Below the pieces are notes generated by a model. It saw only the letters and a list, made by a program, of their open reading frames with translations, searched no databases and had not been told where the DNA came from. The translations under genes were made by a program, and so were the position numbers. Positions 20,756 to 32,351 of a stretch of DNA of 64,000 nt are shown here, in pieces. The number at the start of each line of letters is the position of its first letter. Positions within the stretch are counted from its first letter, which is position 1. Source of the stretch: Antedon mediterranea (lineage: Eukaryota; Echinodermata; Crinoidea; Comatulida; Antedonidae); contig NC_092675.1 in NCBI RefSeq assembly GCF_964355755.1, forward strand, positions 27,984,912 to 28,048,911, in the 5' to 3' direction.

Positions 20756-20827
20756 GACCCAGTGGTCTAATGGTTAGGACATCTGCATATCAAGCAGGAG
20801 GTCCGAGTTCGAATCTCGGTTGGGGCG
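20756..20827 (+). tRNA. tRNA-Asp-like gene or tRNA pseudogene/SINE head (anticodon ATC)
   Basis: A 72-base cloverleaf can be drawn. The acceptor arm GACCCAG/TTGGGGC has one A-G mismatch and a G-T pair. The D-arm is normal. The anticodon arm TCTGC-ATATCAA-GCAGG puts ATC at 34-36, and the T-arm is CCGAG-TTCGAAT-CTCGG. The A and B boxes are good. ATC would read GAT (Asp) and the discriminator is G, as in Asp tRNAs, but animals normally use GTC. There is no T-run just downstream. A pseudogene or SINE head is about as likely as a working tRNA. Confidence 0.5.
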
Positions 20828-21120
20828 ACTGAGTATGATCAAATTAATATTTAAAACTTTGAAACAATAACAAGATACAATTGATTTAATTTATCCGTAT
20901 TTATATAATACGGTATTATTTTAAGCTTTTTAAAAATCTTTTAAATATTTTTTTTAAAATCATTACTATTTATTATTATATACGGTATTCTTCTTGGGGT
21001 TTCTGTGGTGGATCTAAAGACTTATGCATGATTCTACTAAATACTATTTTTTTTGTTAAATCATTAATCTTCAGGCCAGTTCTTAATCACTGTCTAAATA
21101 TTGTTCTTTGGTGTTGTTAA

Positions 21121-21345
21121 AGATATTGTCCCTCTGAAAAAAAAAAAATTAATTTCACATAATAGTTATTCAGATTGGATCCAAAAAATTATTTACTTCA
21201 AAAAATGTAATTTACTGAGCAAAAAAATAGTCAAATTTGCTGCCAGCCAATGGGTTTTTGGTTGCGTTTAACCTTTTTTTCTACGGAAGTTATAAACTGC
21301 ATTAAAATTTCTTCATTTTTCATGTTTTTGGGGGACAATACATCT
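21121..21345. mobile_element. Short TTAA-flanked MITE-like element
   Basis: The ends AGATATTGTCCC and GGGACAATACATCT are inverted and bordered by TTAA at 21117-21120 and 21346-21349. It is the same family as 915-1463 but only about 225 bp long. Confidence 0.75.
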
Positions 21346-21349
21346 TTAA

Positions 21350-22523
21350 ACTTCTAGAACATGGAGCTTGCGCTAATTCGAGCCCAAAGAAACAGCGGGT
21401 ACTGACAACAATGATATAATTGAACTGAGGCATTTTTTAATGTTTCTGTAAATTATTTAGATACTGTTAAGTTAATGAGTTCAAGTTTTGGTATGCGATG
21501 AGAAAACTACAGTAGTAGCCTAGTGAAGAGTTATTAGTAGGGCTAAGTATAAATTCTGAAACTTGGCACGGTTACACATTAGGGTATCGAAAACATGGAA
21601 TATAGAAAACATAGGCATTCATGGTGTCATTGGAAAGAGAATTTGATACTCATTTTATTCCAGTGACACCCATATAAAAAAGTCATAGTTACACAGTTAT
21701 TTAGCAATAAAACAATTCACGTGACCAGCAAAGGTCAAAAGGTCAACATCTAATTTTACCAAATACCGTACTCTTTGGTATCGTTAGATAGCATTTTTTA
21801 TTCTGAATACAGTTTTACCAATGTATGTCTGATTTTCCTCTGTTCTTTTTCATAATTTTCCAATTGCATACATTTTTTACAAGTACGTATAACAAGTTTC
21901 CATTAGTAAAGAATAATATGGATTTTGTTATTATTAATTTGACACTTCATTCAAATTAAGAGTAAACTTATAGTTATAGTTACAATAGCATTTACCCGGT
22001 TTTAACTGCTTGACACAGGTGTTTCGCGTTCTAAAATTATGTTTAAGAATGTGCCTGAACATCAGTGTCAAATGTATACGTAGCCTATAGTTTGATTAAT
22101 TATTCTACTACCTATCACTATTTATATTGCAATAATTAACAAAAATTATAATAAATAAATGATATTAGATGTTAAAAAGCTTCTTCATCTTTTCTTTTTA
22201 AAAGGGTGATGTCAACCGGTAGAGAATGGCAACAAACTGATCTTTATATGGCAATATGATTTCCAACGTTCCCTGTAATAGTGATCAAAGAAGTACAAAG
22301 ATTCGATTTCATGTTCTTAAATATTATGACATCCAGAGCTAAAGCCAATGGAAACTAATTTCTTATGCGTAATTGGGTCGTCTTGAATCTGAATTTTGAA
22401 CAGTATTTTATAGGTTCGAAATAAAAAACCGTGGCGTGTCAGTTATTCGTAAATTTATTAGACCAAAATTCGCATTGAGATGCTGGACGCAATGTTCCCG
22501 GATCCACCGGTGGGTGGCGCTGT
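21350..22523. other. Intergenic region
   Basis: AT-rich, without a convincing coding frame, RNA gene or nameable repeat. Confidence 0.4.
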
Positions 22524-22766
22524 AAAGGGTATGTTCAGACTCACGGAGTTACGGTGGAGTTATCTACGCAAGGCCTACGGTAATCCGTGGCGTTAAAAGC
22601 CAAGGTGTTCAGACACAACGATCAACACTCCAATGCCTTGCGTTTAAAACACTCTGATCAGGTCAAAGCAGATAGAACTATATGTATACATTCATGACAA
22701 TGCATGAAAGTTTACATCGTTTACATTGTTTTTTTCATTTTTATTTATATAATGTTAACCTTCAAA

Positions 22767-22795
22767 TATTTATTTATTTATTTATTTATTTATTT
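22767..22795. repeat. (TTTA)n microsatellite
   Basis: About seven consecutive TTTA units inside the inverted-repeat element. Confidence 0.85.
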
Positions 22796-22954
22796 CATAC
22801 TCATCCAACAGCGAGTAACCCGCCAATTACAGGATGGATAAACTATTTAAAATTTCACAAGACAAACATATACACAAGATGCTCTACATAAACAAAGACT
22901 TATTATTAAGTCTTTGGGAGTGGAGTTGTAAATTGTCATGAGAAAAAAACCCTG

Positions 22955-23058
22955 ACATATGACAGGACTTGAACCCAGGACCCTTAGATTGGTAGCCAAG
23001 CATCATAACCACCAAGCCACAGCTCCACTCCTAACCACCAAGCCACAGCTCCACTCCT
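22955..23058 (-). mobile_element. tRNA-derived SINE fragment
   Basis: On the minus strand the segment reads as a tRNA-like head. GTGGCTTGGTGGTTATGATG resembles an A box and GGGTTCAAGTCC is a B box. A 26-base part (accaccaagccacagctcc...) is present twice in tandem at the 5' end. It lies nested in the 22524-23475 element. Confidence 0.55.
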
Positions 23059-23059
23059 A

Positions 23060-23090
<31 letters not shown>
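23059..23090. repeat. (TAC)n microsatellite
   Basis: About ten consecutive TAC/ACT units next to the SINE fragment. Confidence 0.85.
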
Positions 23091-23091
<1 letters not shown>

Positions 23092-23475
23092 GTAGAATAT
23101 CATTTTAATTCTAAATAATTTAAAACGTAATTGTTACATGGACAATTATCTGAACGCCAACTTTACTGTTCTTTAAAATCTGAACCTGAAAATACATTTG
23201 ACATAGCTATTTAGCTGTCGTATCATAGGGTACGGATATGTAGTTGCTGTCTGCTATACTAATCGTGGTCGTTTATTTTCATTGGTTAAGGTTAAAATCA
23301 CTGATGCATCACTGGATTAGCGTTATGAAATCTACCCTCTCCCGCTAGAGTTAATTAACGCCACTGGCGCGGAGTAACAGCTTCCCAATGCTAATCCGCG
23401 GCATGCTTCAGACACAAAAATATGTACGCCGCTTACATAACTCCACCGTAACTCCGTGAGTCTGAACATACCTTT

Positions 23476-24897
23476 TTCGGAACACACTCAATACTTTCTT
23501 AGGGAGAAATCAGGTATGACCTAAAATGCCCCAGAATGTATGTTGTAGCCAACATTTTGACATTGTATCGCATGGAACACCTTAGAATGGTTTCAAAACA
23601 GTATATATCTGAGCCAACAAGTGGATTTTATGACTTTATTAAATAGCATATGACGTCACAAAGAACGTTATTTTTGGCATGTCTTCGGAAGCAACGTCTT
23701 CAGATTGCTTGGAAATGTCACCCAAACCATGGAGGAAAAACAAACAAAGTTCAAGAAAAGATGTCAACCCTGTTCTGATTGATCGGTTAAAATGCTATAA
23801 TGTATGTTTTATTCATTCATAATACAAAGTAAAACCCAATAGGATTGACGAGCTGGATGGCTCAGTGGGCTTGAATTGTATTGAGGCTATATCGATTGTC
23901 TACTTGACAATTTTTCAAAATATATTTTTCTTTTATTTTGAGAGAAATTATTAGGGTTAGGTTTTTAATATTTAGGACGAGTTTTATTATTTATGTTTTT
24001 CATCAAGACAAGTTCATAGTAAATAAAACTAAGCCGTCAGACACAGATAGATGCACTATTGGACTAAACAACGATGCCACATACATGACCAATGTGAATA
24101 CAGACACTATTCCAACATTCCCTTCCAACATCAAAATCAGATACAATTACATGAAATGCACTTAGCAACGATTCTGAGGATCAAGTGATTGTTTATACAT
24201 TGTGGCTGTTCACCATTCGTGAAGACGAATAGCCAATGAGGTTGCTTAACTATTTATATTCAATTCAAATTGAATTGTTGTTTTGCTTCCTTGTCAAATT
24301 ACGAACAAGGAACAGGAAGTAAAGTGCATTACAGGAATAATAATCAAAAACGTTGTTACAAGACAAGTTTTCTATATCGTCGTATTGTATGATAATTACG
24401 AAAATTAACTTTAAGGTGAGTGTGTGATAGTAGAATACAATGAGTCCGGCGTTTGAGTCCTTGCTGAAGATGGATCAACTATTTTCATTGTTGGGAATTT
24501 GTTTTGTTTCATTTTATTCTTTTATCTTTATATTACGGTTTTCTGCATTTCTATAAAATATGTAACTTAAAATAGGCCTTTATAGCTAATAACGTGGAAC
24601 ATGCTTTTTCAAAGACGTCTAAACTCGAGCAGCATAAGTTACGCGTGATTTCAAGAATTGTATGATTGATCATAAACAAATATGCTTCATATTAAGTTAA
24701 TCCTATAGCATTTATCAGAGCAAATCAGGCTATTGAGCACCGTCCACATTTCACCCTTTTTTTCATTTAATTTATTATGTCGTAATAAATTTGCTAGGTA
24801 CCGTATTTAATAATGACGTTGGCGATCCGACTGTACCACATTTGAGTTTCTTGCTACTCTCCAGCAGTTAAACTCATGAAGATATACTCTTTTTATT
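23476..24897. other. Intergenic region
   Basis: No gene is recognised. A short tRNA A-box-like string (GGCTCAGTGGGC) at about 23860 may be a further SINE scrap. A small palindrome, CAATTCAAATTGAATTG, lies at about 24260. Confidence 0.35.
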
Positions 24898-25125
24898 ACT
24901 CGGGGTACCCGAGTCTAGGACTCTCTCATCTTCCATCTGGACAGTATTGAGCCAACTTTCAAGTCCTACTAGTTCTTTACGCGTCGTCTGGACGGCTCTG
25001 AACCATGTCATGCATATACTAGGGTAATAGGTGAACAAAGCTATAGAGAGAAAATTTTCGTACTTCGATGCAGAATTATGATGTCATAAACATGGTACCC
25101 CGAGTATCGCACATTCGTGCTTGTT
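24898..25125 (+). mobile_element. MITE with ACTCGGGGTAC ends
   Basis: It starts ACTCGGGGTACCCGAGTC and ends near GGTACCCCGAGT plus a tail GCACATTCGTGCTTGTTT. The same element in reverse orientation is at 42029-42310, where it has both the ACTCGGGGTAC terminus and the ACAAGCACGAATGTGC tail. The two copies define a small dispersed family without coding capacity. Confidence 0.65.
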
Positions 25126-25402
25126 TCTTTAAGCCGCTGGACCCTACTTCTACAGAATATATAGTATTTTAGAATTCATGTTTATGCTGAAACTCAAATT
25201 AATATTTTATAATAATTATTGATTAAACATACCATGACACAGAATGCAAATGTGTGTCATTTACTAATTTTGTGGATTTCTTTATTCAAATTCAATTAAA
25301 TTATTACTAGAATTTCTAAAATGTCCTAGCATTCATTTATTTCTACTTCACTTCACAGCAGTAGGCCTACTTGAAGGAACATTAAAAGACGAACATAAAG
25401 CA
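25126..25402 (+). promoter_or_regulatory. Leader of A2 with candidate 3' splice site
   Basis: A pyrimidine-rich stretch ending CTTCACAG (about 25340-25358) lies 44 bases before the ATG. It echoes the acceptors before the other two family A genes. A TAGGCCTA octamer is in the leader. Confidence 0.35.
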
Positions 25403-26281
25403 ATGTTACTCTCAATAATAAACCATAACAAAGTAATTGGTATTCTACTGGTATTTATCCCAATAATTAGTGGATGCAGTTTAATTTCATCTCCAGATAC
25501 AACAACAACTGTGGTGAAAGGCAAAGCTTTTGTAATGACCTGTGTCTTTCACTGCCAAAGGAATCGAACCTACATTGGATCGTGGACAAGAGGAAACATT
25601 AACATAATAAACAACAGACATGGAATAACTACAATAAGTGCAACCTCTCACAATGCCAAGGGAACATTTGTAAATACTACATTAAGAACACACAACACAA
25701 AAGTAGAACATGAACATGTGTATCGATGCATTTTGAATGATCCCACTATCGATATAAACGTTGAAACTTCTGCTGGATGCTACTTAAACGTGTTGAAGCC
25801 ACCAAACTCAAAATTTCCACTCATTAATTCCAGAAGTCTTGAAAATGGCATAATGATAGCAACGTGTATTACAGAGAAAACTGATCCAATACCAGAATTA
25901 CATTGGCAAGATAAAAGTGAATCATTATTTGCTACCAATAACGTGACACACGTTGAAATTAATGGGATATTTAAAGTTGATGTGAAAGTGGTTTGTATTA
26001 TGCATTGGTACACTGAAGAACCACGATATGTTCATATCAGACCATCAAACAGTAAAAATACGACGAATTTGTATGCTGATGAAAAAAGGACGTTTTTGTC
26101 AACTACTGATGAACCTATATGGCAAACGGAAAAGAATGATGGAAAGTCTGAAAAAGAAACTAATAATAATATTTTAATTGTAATTAATGTTATTATTATA
26201 AATATCATCATTTTTTTCAACATTTTGTTTATCTATTGGCGTAAACTTAAACGAATTATCCGTCAGTCGACAGATGTCTGA
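25403..26281 (+). CDS. IgSF receptor, family A, member 2
   Basis: A 292-aa predicted type I membrane protein in a single exon, starting at an ATG that yields a signal peptide ending near ISG. The mature N-terminus has the conserved GC. Domain 1 has CVFHC, a Trp in GSWTRG and VYRC as the F-strand cysteine. Domain 2 has ATCITEKTDPIPELHW and VVCIMHWYTEEP. A serine/threonine/lysine-rich stalk leads to a long hydrophobic, Ile/Asn-rich membrane segment (about 252-276) and a basic tail (RKLKRIIRQSTDV) without tyrosine motifs. It aligns with the members at 8006 and 37554 along its length. The ligand is unknown, and the presence of a B gene on either side suggests a shared role. Several N-glycosylation sequons. 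Confidence 0.86.
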   Translation: MLLSIINHNKVIGILLVFIPIISGCSLISSPDTTTTVVKGKAFVMTCVFHCQRNRTYIGSWTRGNINIINNRHGITTISATSHNAKGTFVNTTLRTHNTKVEHEHVYRCILNDPTIDINVETSAGCYLNVLKPPNSKFPLINSRSLENGIMIATCITEKTDPIPELHWQDKSESLFATNNVTHVEINGIFKVDVKVVCIMHWYTEEPRYVHIRPSNSKNTTNLYADEKRTFLSTTDEPIWQTEKNDGKSEKETNNNILIVINVIIINIIIFFNILFIYWRKLKRIIRQSTDV

Positions 26282-26437
26282 AAGTATGTATTTTGTTTAA
26301 TTTCAAAGCGAACTTATTCTCACGAATCGAAAGCGGCGATTTTGATCATAATGCTTTTGCAGATTTTGCATTCGGGATATAGGCTATGTCAGTCATTTTC
26401 TTTTATATAGGCCTAACATTTGTACAGTTTCTGTGAG

Positions 26438-26671
26438 TTAAATTAGAAATAGAAACAAATGCAAATGGAGTGTATCGAAGGCCTGCTCCTGTTCTGACAT
26501 CAAAGGTATCTTCCTTGGCGGATGAATTTCAATGAGTGTGTAATAATTATCTTGTTTAAGGTTCTTTGATTTCAATGCAAAAAAGTTGGATAATGGAACA
26601 TTAACATAATTGGTCTCATCAACAGAGGATTTGTTCGTATCCCGTGTCACTGTTTCCCTTGCAAATTTTGT
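26438..26671 (-). other. Minus-strand frame resembling a receptor cytoplasmic tail
   Basis: The open frame reads a polar, Pro/Ser/Lys/Asp-rich peptide with DETNYVNVPL (a YxN Grb2-SH2-like motif) and NYYTLIEIHPPRKIP (a YTLI-type motif). It then reaches a stop at 26438. Its composition is unlike random AT-rich frames, and its motifs are of the same kind as in the tail of B2. No membrane segment or clean splice acceptor is attached, so it may be a relic tail exon or chance. Confidence 0.25.
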
Positions 26672-27090
26672 AAATTTTTATAAATGTTTTAAGTTTTTTA
26701 TATATTATATGTACGAGTAGTTGCCAGTGGAAACTTCCACTCTAAAAATCAGTGGAGAAATTAAAGATTTAGAAGCAAACATATATTATATAAATATATA
26801 TTTTTACAAATTAATAATAATAACTAAAAATACGAAGTGTATAAATCTATAACAAACAACTGTTGACAATTCATAATGCATAATTTAGGTTTTAGCAAAC
26901 TAATATTAGATGACACGAAACAGGATGTCATGAATTTTATATTTAGTATAAAAAAATGTTTGCCTTAATATATAAATTTTGTAAATATTTATATATTTTT
27001 GGTTTTTTTATATACTTTTATATGTAGTAGTAGTAATTGCCAGTGGAAACAGAATTTCCACTCTAAAAATAAGTGGAGAAAATAAAAAAA
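26670..27090. repeat. Two direct copies of a hairpin-bearing repeat
   Basis: Copies at about 26670-26765 and 26980-27085 share an AT-rich lead followed by TTGCCAGTGGAAAC..TTCCACTCTAAAAAT and AGTGGAGAAA. In each, GTGGAAA pairs with TTCCACT, and a second ACTC...AGTGG pairing is possible. The spacing is about 310 bases. No gene is visible. Confidence 0.6.
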
Positions 27091-29692
27091 GTTGCCCCAA
27101 TGTCTTTAAATGATTTTGTTATTTAACTGTAGCTTTGAAATGTTTCTGTTAACACTCTTTAACAACAGGGTGCCTACGGGAAAACATGCATATTATTAAT
27201 AATTAATCTCCCCACTTTGGCACAGATGGTAGATTCTGCAAATAGGCCTAAATAATAATATATTACTTTGCCACACGGCATCTGAAAAATTGTGCATTGT
27301 AAAGTAAAACGATAAATAAAATCAATTGTTCAATACTGTTTATTATCTTCAATGTTGATTTGTGAATAATATAAGCTTTAGTAAAAAATATACAATTATT
27401 GATACAAAATGGAATAAAGTAAATTTTATATAAAAAAAATTATTGGTTTACAAATTTATGATAATTTCAAGATTTCGTTTTAAAATGTAACAATGCTCGC
27501 ACATTATTTATACAAATTAATAATATAAAACTAAAAACATGAAGTTTATAAATCTATAACAAACAACTATTGATCAAAGTATTTATTTGTCAAAATGTAA
27601 GGATGGCAAAATAATCAAACTGATAATACATAAAGAGGGGAAGCACACAATTATTTATAGACATTTCATATTGCATATTTTTTAAGTTTTTATTTTTAGA
27701 TATCCCAAAACAGTAAGTCATGAATTTTAAATTTAGTATACTAACAAATGTTTGCCTTTTACTGTATTATATAAATGTTTAGTATTTAATTTATATTTGA
27801 ATATGGCATTAATCATTTACAAACATTCATTCTACAATCCAAACTATTATAAAAATACATATAATTAAAAAATGTGGCTCAGAAATTAGCATATGAGAGA
27901 GGGCTTTTAAACAGCTTCAGCAAAGCCTAGACGATCTGCACCCTTGTCAAACTCGGTGTAGAACTTGCCCAAAAAGACGTCACCCAGAATCCACAGAGGG
28001 CCAGCTGGCGGTGCTACATCTAGAGCTTGGAAACCACTCAGACAAATGGTTTCACTCCCCTGTGCAAACTGAAATATAAACAAATAAAAGTTAACTAAAA
28101 GTTAATCAATCATGTTGAGCTTAAACCATTGTGACCCAGTTGCTAGAGACATCCAACAGGAGGAGTGCATTAGGAAAAAATTCTAGATATGATCCCAAAA
28201 ACTCAAATATATGTACCCTTTGTGAAACCATGTAATTGCTGTAGTAGAATCTTGGTAGTAGAGTTGTTGACTGCAATCTGGAACAGAACTATTATTGACT
28301 ACAGTCAAGTCTTCCAATACAAGACTCTCTGACAACCGGAAACTTTCCCAAAACCAGATTTTTCTTGAAAATTCACTTATACTATTAAAAATACACTCCA
28401 AATACAATACTTTCCACGAAACCATATATATTTTGCCAGCCCAAAGGTTTCCAGTATTTAAGAGTTTTTACCTAAACTTAAAGCTAATTTAACAAATACA
28501 GTTTTGACATACCTTGAGTACATAATCTTCACCCGTCAAGTTAAATGCCTTTCCGCCAAGAACAAAACCAATCTTTGGTAACGACGACACTTGATTGCAA
28601 TCAAATATGTACTGTAACAAGAAGATATAAAATAAAATGTATTTCAAATTTAATAGTGAATAATACTGCATTATTTAATATTTGCATAGGAGGTTTGGAA
28701 ACAACAAAATGCAGATGTGGATGGAAACCATTGCGAAAACGGTTTGTATATGTTCTTTTAGATTTTATAATCACAGTTTTGGAAAATGACTTTCTTTCCT
28801 TTTCCCCAGTAACCCATATATTATTTTGTGGATTCTTTTAACCCTCTTTATATTCCTTACTGAGCCTTGCATTTCTTTGGCACCAAGTTCTTTGTTGATA
28901 GCTAAGACATCAGTTGTAGGACCAGCAATTAAGGAAGTACCTGTATCAGCAATAGCTTCACAGCCCTTGGACAATATTTGGAACCACCTTGTGTTGCAAT
29001 GCAGAAAAATATACATAGATATTTTATTTTCTCATAAAGGAAAGAATTACTAGCACTATGAAATTGTTTAAGACCTATTTAAATATATATAAAATGTTTG
29101 TATTTCATAGTCAGGTCGACGTTATCTGCAATAAGGTATCAAAATACAGTTGTGCATACAGGACGTATTATGAAGCCTAAACTTTATTTTAAATGGAACA
29201 CTTATATTGTTCACGTTTTTCTTTTCTTCTACCCTAATAATATGCTTTGGCATTACCATATATTGATTTTAGAGACCTATTTATCTTTATATATAAATTA
29301 TATAGATTTTCTGAAATGAAAGTGAAGATAAATGAATACATCAATAATATTGACAACAATAAAAACTACCGCATGTGATCATTACAACAAAAAGGAACTA
29401 TTTATAATTTTAGAAACAAAAATCAATATAAAATATATGTGGAGTGTTTGTACACAGTGATAACAAATATTATTATCTATATTCCGTCATTTTTTCTCTC
29501 AAAATTACTCGACCAAACTCTCGCAACACCGACTTATTTTCCCTTGCCCGTTGTCGAGTCAACGTAACCAAAAATGGTTTCATTTAAAGATTATCCAAGC
29601 TTTTTAATTCAATTTCTATTAAAGATAAGACTATCGATATTTTTTTTGACACTTTGTCCAAATTTAAGTCTAAAGTTCTTAAATCGATTTAA

Positions 29693-31299
29693 AGGGGGAT
29701 TCTGGGTTTAAAATTGCTTTTAAATATCGTTTATTTATTAAATAAAAAATATTTTAACAATATAGACATGTCAGAATGAAGAAATAATAATGAGAAATTA
29801 AAAAAATAAAATTTCATATACATTTTAGGCTAAATTCATGGAAAGTCTGTTTTTCAGCAGCTTAGGGAAGCTCATTAATATTCATGAGATATTCACAAAA
29901 TCACGTCATCAGTGGATTCCAAACTCGTCATGTACGTTGTGTTTGTCAACTAAATTTACATCTATCTCCCCTGTTAAACGACGACCACCCGATCATTGTG
30001 AAATAAATTTTTTAAGCTAGGCCTAAAGTGTAATAATAACAGTAGTAGCATATATTTATTTGACATTTAATGAAATACAAAATTTAGTACAGACTACGGA
30101 GTCATAAATTATATACTATTTTTATACCTCGAATAGTACAGATCGTATTATCGGCTTCAAGTACTACAGTACTAGGCTAGGCCTAGCCTAAATCATTTTT
30201 TTTCATGGGTGAGACTGGGAGCCATTCTGACTAGGGATTAAAACGTTAAAACATTGGGGCCCATCATGGGCCTAGCTAGCCTACTACCTGTACTAAATGA
30301 TTGGCCCATAATAACAAAACTCAGTGGATTCCGAACCCATCCTATAAACCAAACTCCTAAACAATCTAAACCTAAAACATTCTACAAAATCGGCTGTAAA
30401 TATCGCCGTTCGCCGTCCGCACGTATGGTGTCCCGGTCGTCTAATAATAGGCCTAGGCCCTCTAGGCCCTAGGCCTAGTTACTCTCCAAAAAAGCGGATA
30501 CTACTGCATCAAGCAAGTAGACCAGGTAGTAGGAAGGAGACCTAGCCGATCCGGCCCAGTTAAAAATTGAGCTAGCTAGTGTAGTAGACCCTATGCGAAT
30601 TGATACTACCAGGCCTTTTTTTACTAGGCTACACTTCTTAAAATTAACAATACTTATGTTTACAAATATTCCAACTCTCTCATTCGAGCTATATTATCTA
30701 TACCATTCCGGTAGATCGAGTCGACCTTCAATCAAATACTGTACATCGTTCATGTTGTAATTATAGACGGGGTATACTCGACCCGACCAGTTTGGTATTG
30801 TATACTGTATCTGCTTATCACGTGACGATGCCAGGCATGGGCAGGTAGAGAGCACGTGTATCGTCGTCTCGCTCTCCTCGCTCAGCAGGAATGTATACGT
30901 TACGCTTCATTGATTTTGAAAGCTTTCCCTAAGTCAGTGCGAAAATCGGCAAACGTAAAGTGCAAACATATCTAATTTTTCACTGTTTTGATGAATTTTC
31001 ATAGAACATTGACTTTATAAATGAGAAGACCGACTAAAATTACATCAGATAAGTATAATTTTACAAAAGTAATTGATATGGTTAATGATAACGGATCGTC
31101 GGAAGATTGACCATTTCACGAATTTCCTATTCTGTAACACAGTGTCATATCGCCGTAGCTGCACTTGTAATCTGGCCTTATTTCACAGCCTTCGTTCTGC
31201 TTCACTGGGCGATTATATAAATTGAAACTTTTACCGTTCAAGAGACAAACAAATATATTTTACATTTTTTACTATTCATTTTAAACCCGGAACCCCCCT
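29693..31299. mobile_element. TTAA-flanked non-autonomous DNA transposon, 1.6 kb
   Basis: The ends AGGGGGATTCTGGGTTTAAA and TTTAAACCCGGAACCCCCCT are inverted repeats (~25 bp, few mismatches). They are bordered by TTAA at 29689-29692 and 31300-31303. The corresponding intron of copy III lacks it. The interior has no transposase frame. It contains two CACGTG E-boxes (about 30820 and 30856) in a relatively CpG-rich stretch. piggyBac or Kolobok are the candidate families, from the TTAA target alone. Confidence 0.78.
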
Positions 31300-31303
31300 T
31301 TAA

Positions 31304-32351
31304 GTTTGCCATTTTATGATTCATGTTTCATGTTTTGTATTTTTATGTGCTTTTTTATTCTATATTTATATCTAAGAGTTTTAAGGCATCGTGTAATTGG
31401 CGCTTTTTCGCTGTTGGATGTGGTTGAAATAAAACAAAAATAAAATCTAGTACACTTCCTAGTGAGAGATTCAATGTCCAAAAATGGCATTCAAAAACTT
31501 TGTATATATGGAATATGAGTGAATAAGAGTGAAATATGTGAAACTATATTTAGACTATGTTAAGTAACTAAGCATTTATTGCACCACACAATATATACAA
31601 TGCTGAATATTAATCTGCAAATTGACATAATACTGTATGCAGTATTGTATTGGAATTCAATTGCTCAAATGCCTTTAGGCCTACGGTGATATCACAAGTA
31701 GGCGTGAAGTGTTTTGTTTCATTTGTCAACAATTTTTTACATGGCTGCTAAGACATATTTAGAAAACTAATATAACTATTGTATTGATTGATAGGATGAA
31801 GGTCAGTTTTTACTTGTTCAATAATGACCTATTTTTTGAACGGCATGTCAATAATATGCTTGCAATGTAGCTGACTTGCCCCAAGTCTGTATTTATTGTC
31901 TTTTTTATGTCACTGTCCGTCTACTAGTCGATTTTCATCTGGAAATACGAACTCTATATTTTTACTAATTTTGGTCTAGAACCTAGAAATTTACGGACAA
32001 TCTTATGGAATTGAATATTTGCTGTTAAATTTAAAAGTAACATATAAAAAAGAATGTTCATTGTACTGCAGCACATCAGTGCTGTAAACTTGCACCAGTG
32101 GGATTAACATTAGATCAAATTATAGACTCCTGTAAAAACCAGTTTCTTGTTTGTTACATGTTAAACCATGCAGAGATTATTTACTTGGACTATATTCAAG
32201 TTTTCCAATAACAACCCTTTATATGGTAATTTAATATAATACACCTTAGAAAAGGATCAGTGAACCAAGCAGAAATGTCAAACACACATTGATGTACTGT
32301 ATGCGACCTTTTTCTCAATAGAGTAAACAGTACATACATCCACAAATTTAC
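31304..32351 (-). other. Intron sequence of protease copy I
   Basis: It matches copy III at about 51830-52349 and copy II at about 42950-43049 and 47824-48010. It provides the empty site for the Helitron-like array. No other feature was found. Confidence 0.6.

Larger units (their letters stand above)
22524..23475. mobile_element. DNA transposon with ~38-bp terminal inverted repeats
   Basis: The left end (about 22524-22563) and the right end (about 23437-23475) are inverted copies, with strings such as GACTCACGGAGTTACGG and its complement. Subterminal parts are also related (TTCAGACACAA is near both ends). No transposase frame is present, so this is a non-autonomous element. It carries a TTTA microsatellite, a tRNA-like SINE and a TAC microsatellite inside. 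I could not find a clear target duplication, so the superfamily is open. Confidence 0.75.

Noticed and set aside
23938-24165. 75-aa plus-strand frame
   Set aside because: No signal peptide, domain or splice support; typical of AT-rich non-coding DNA.
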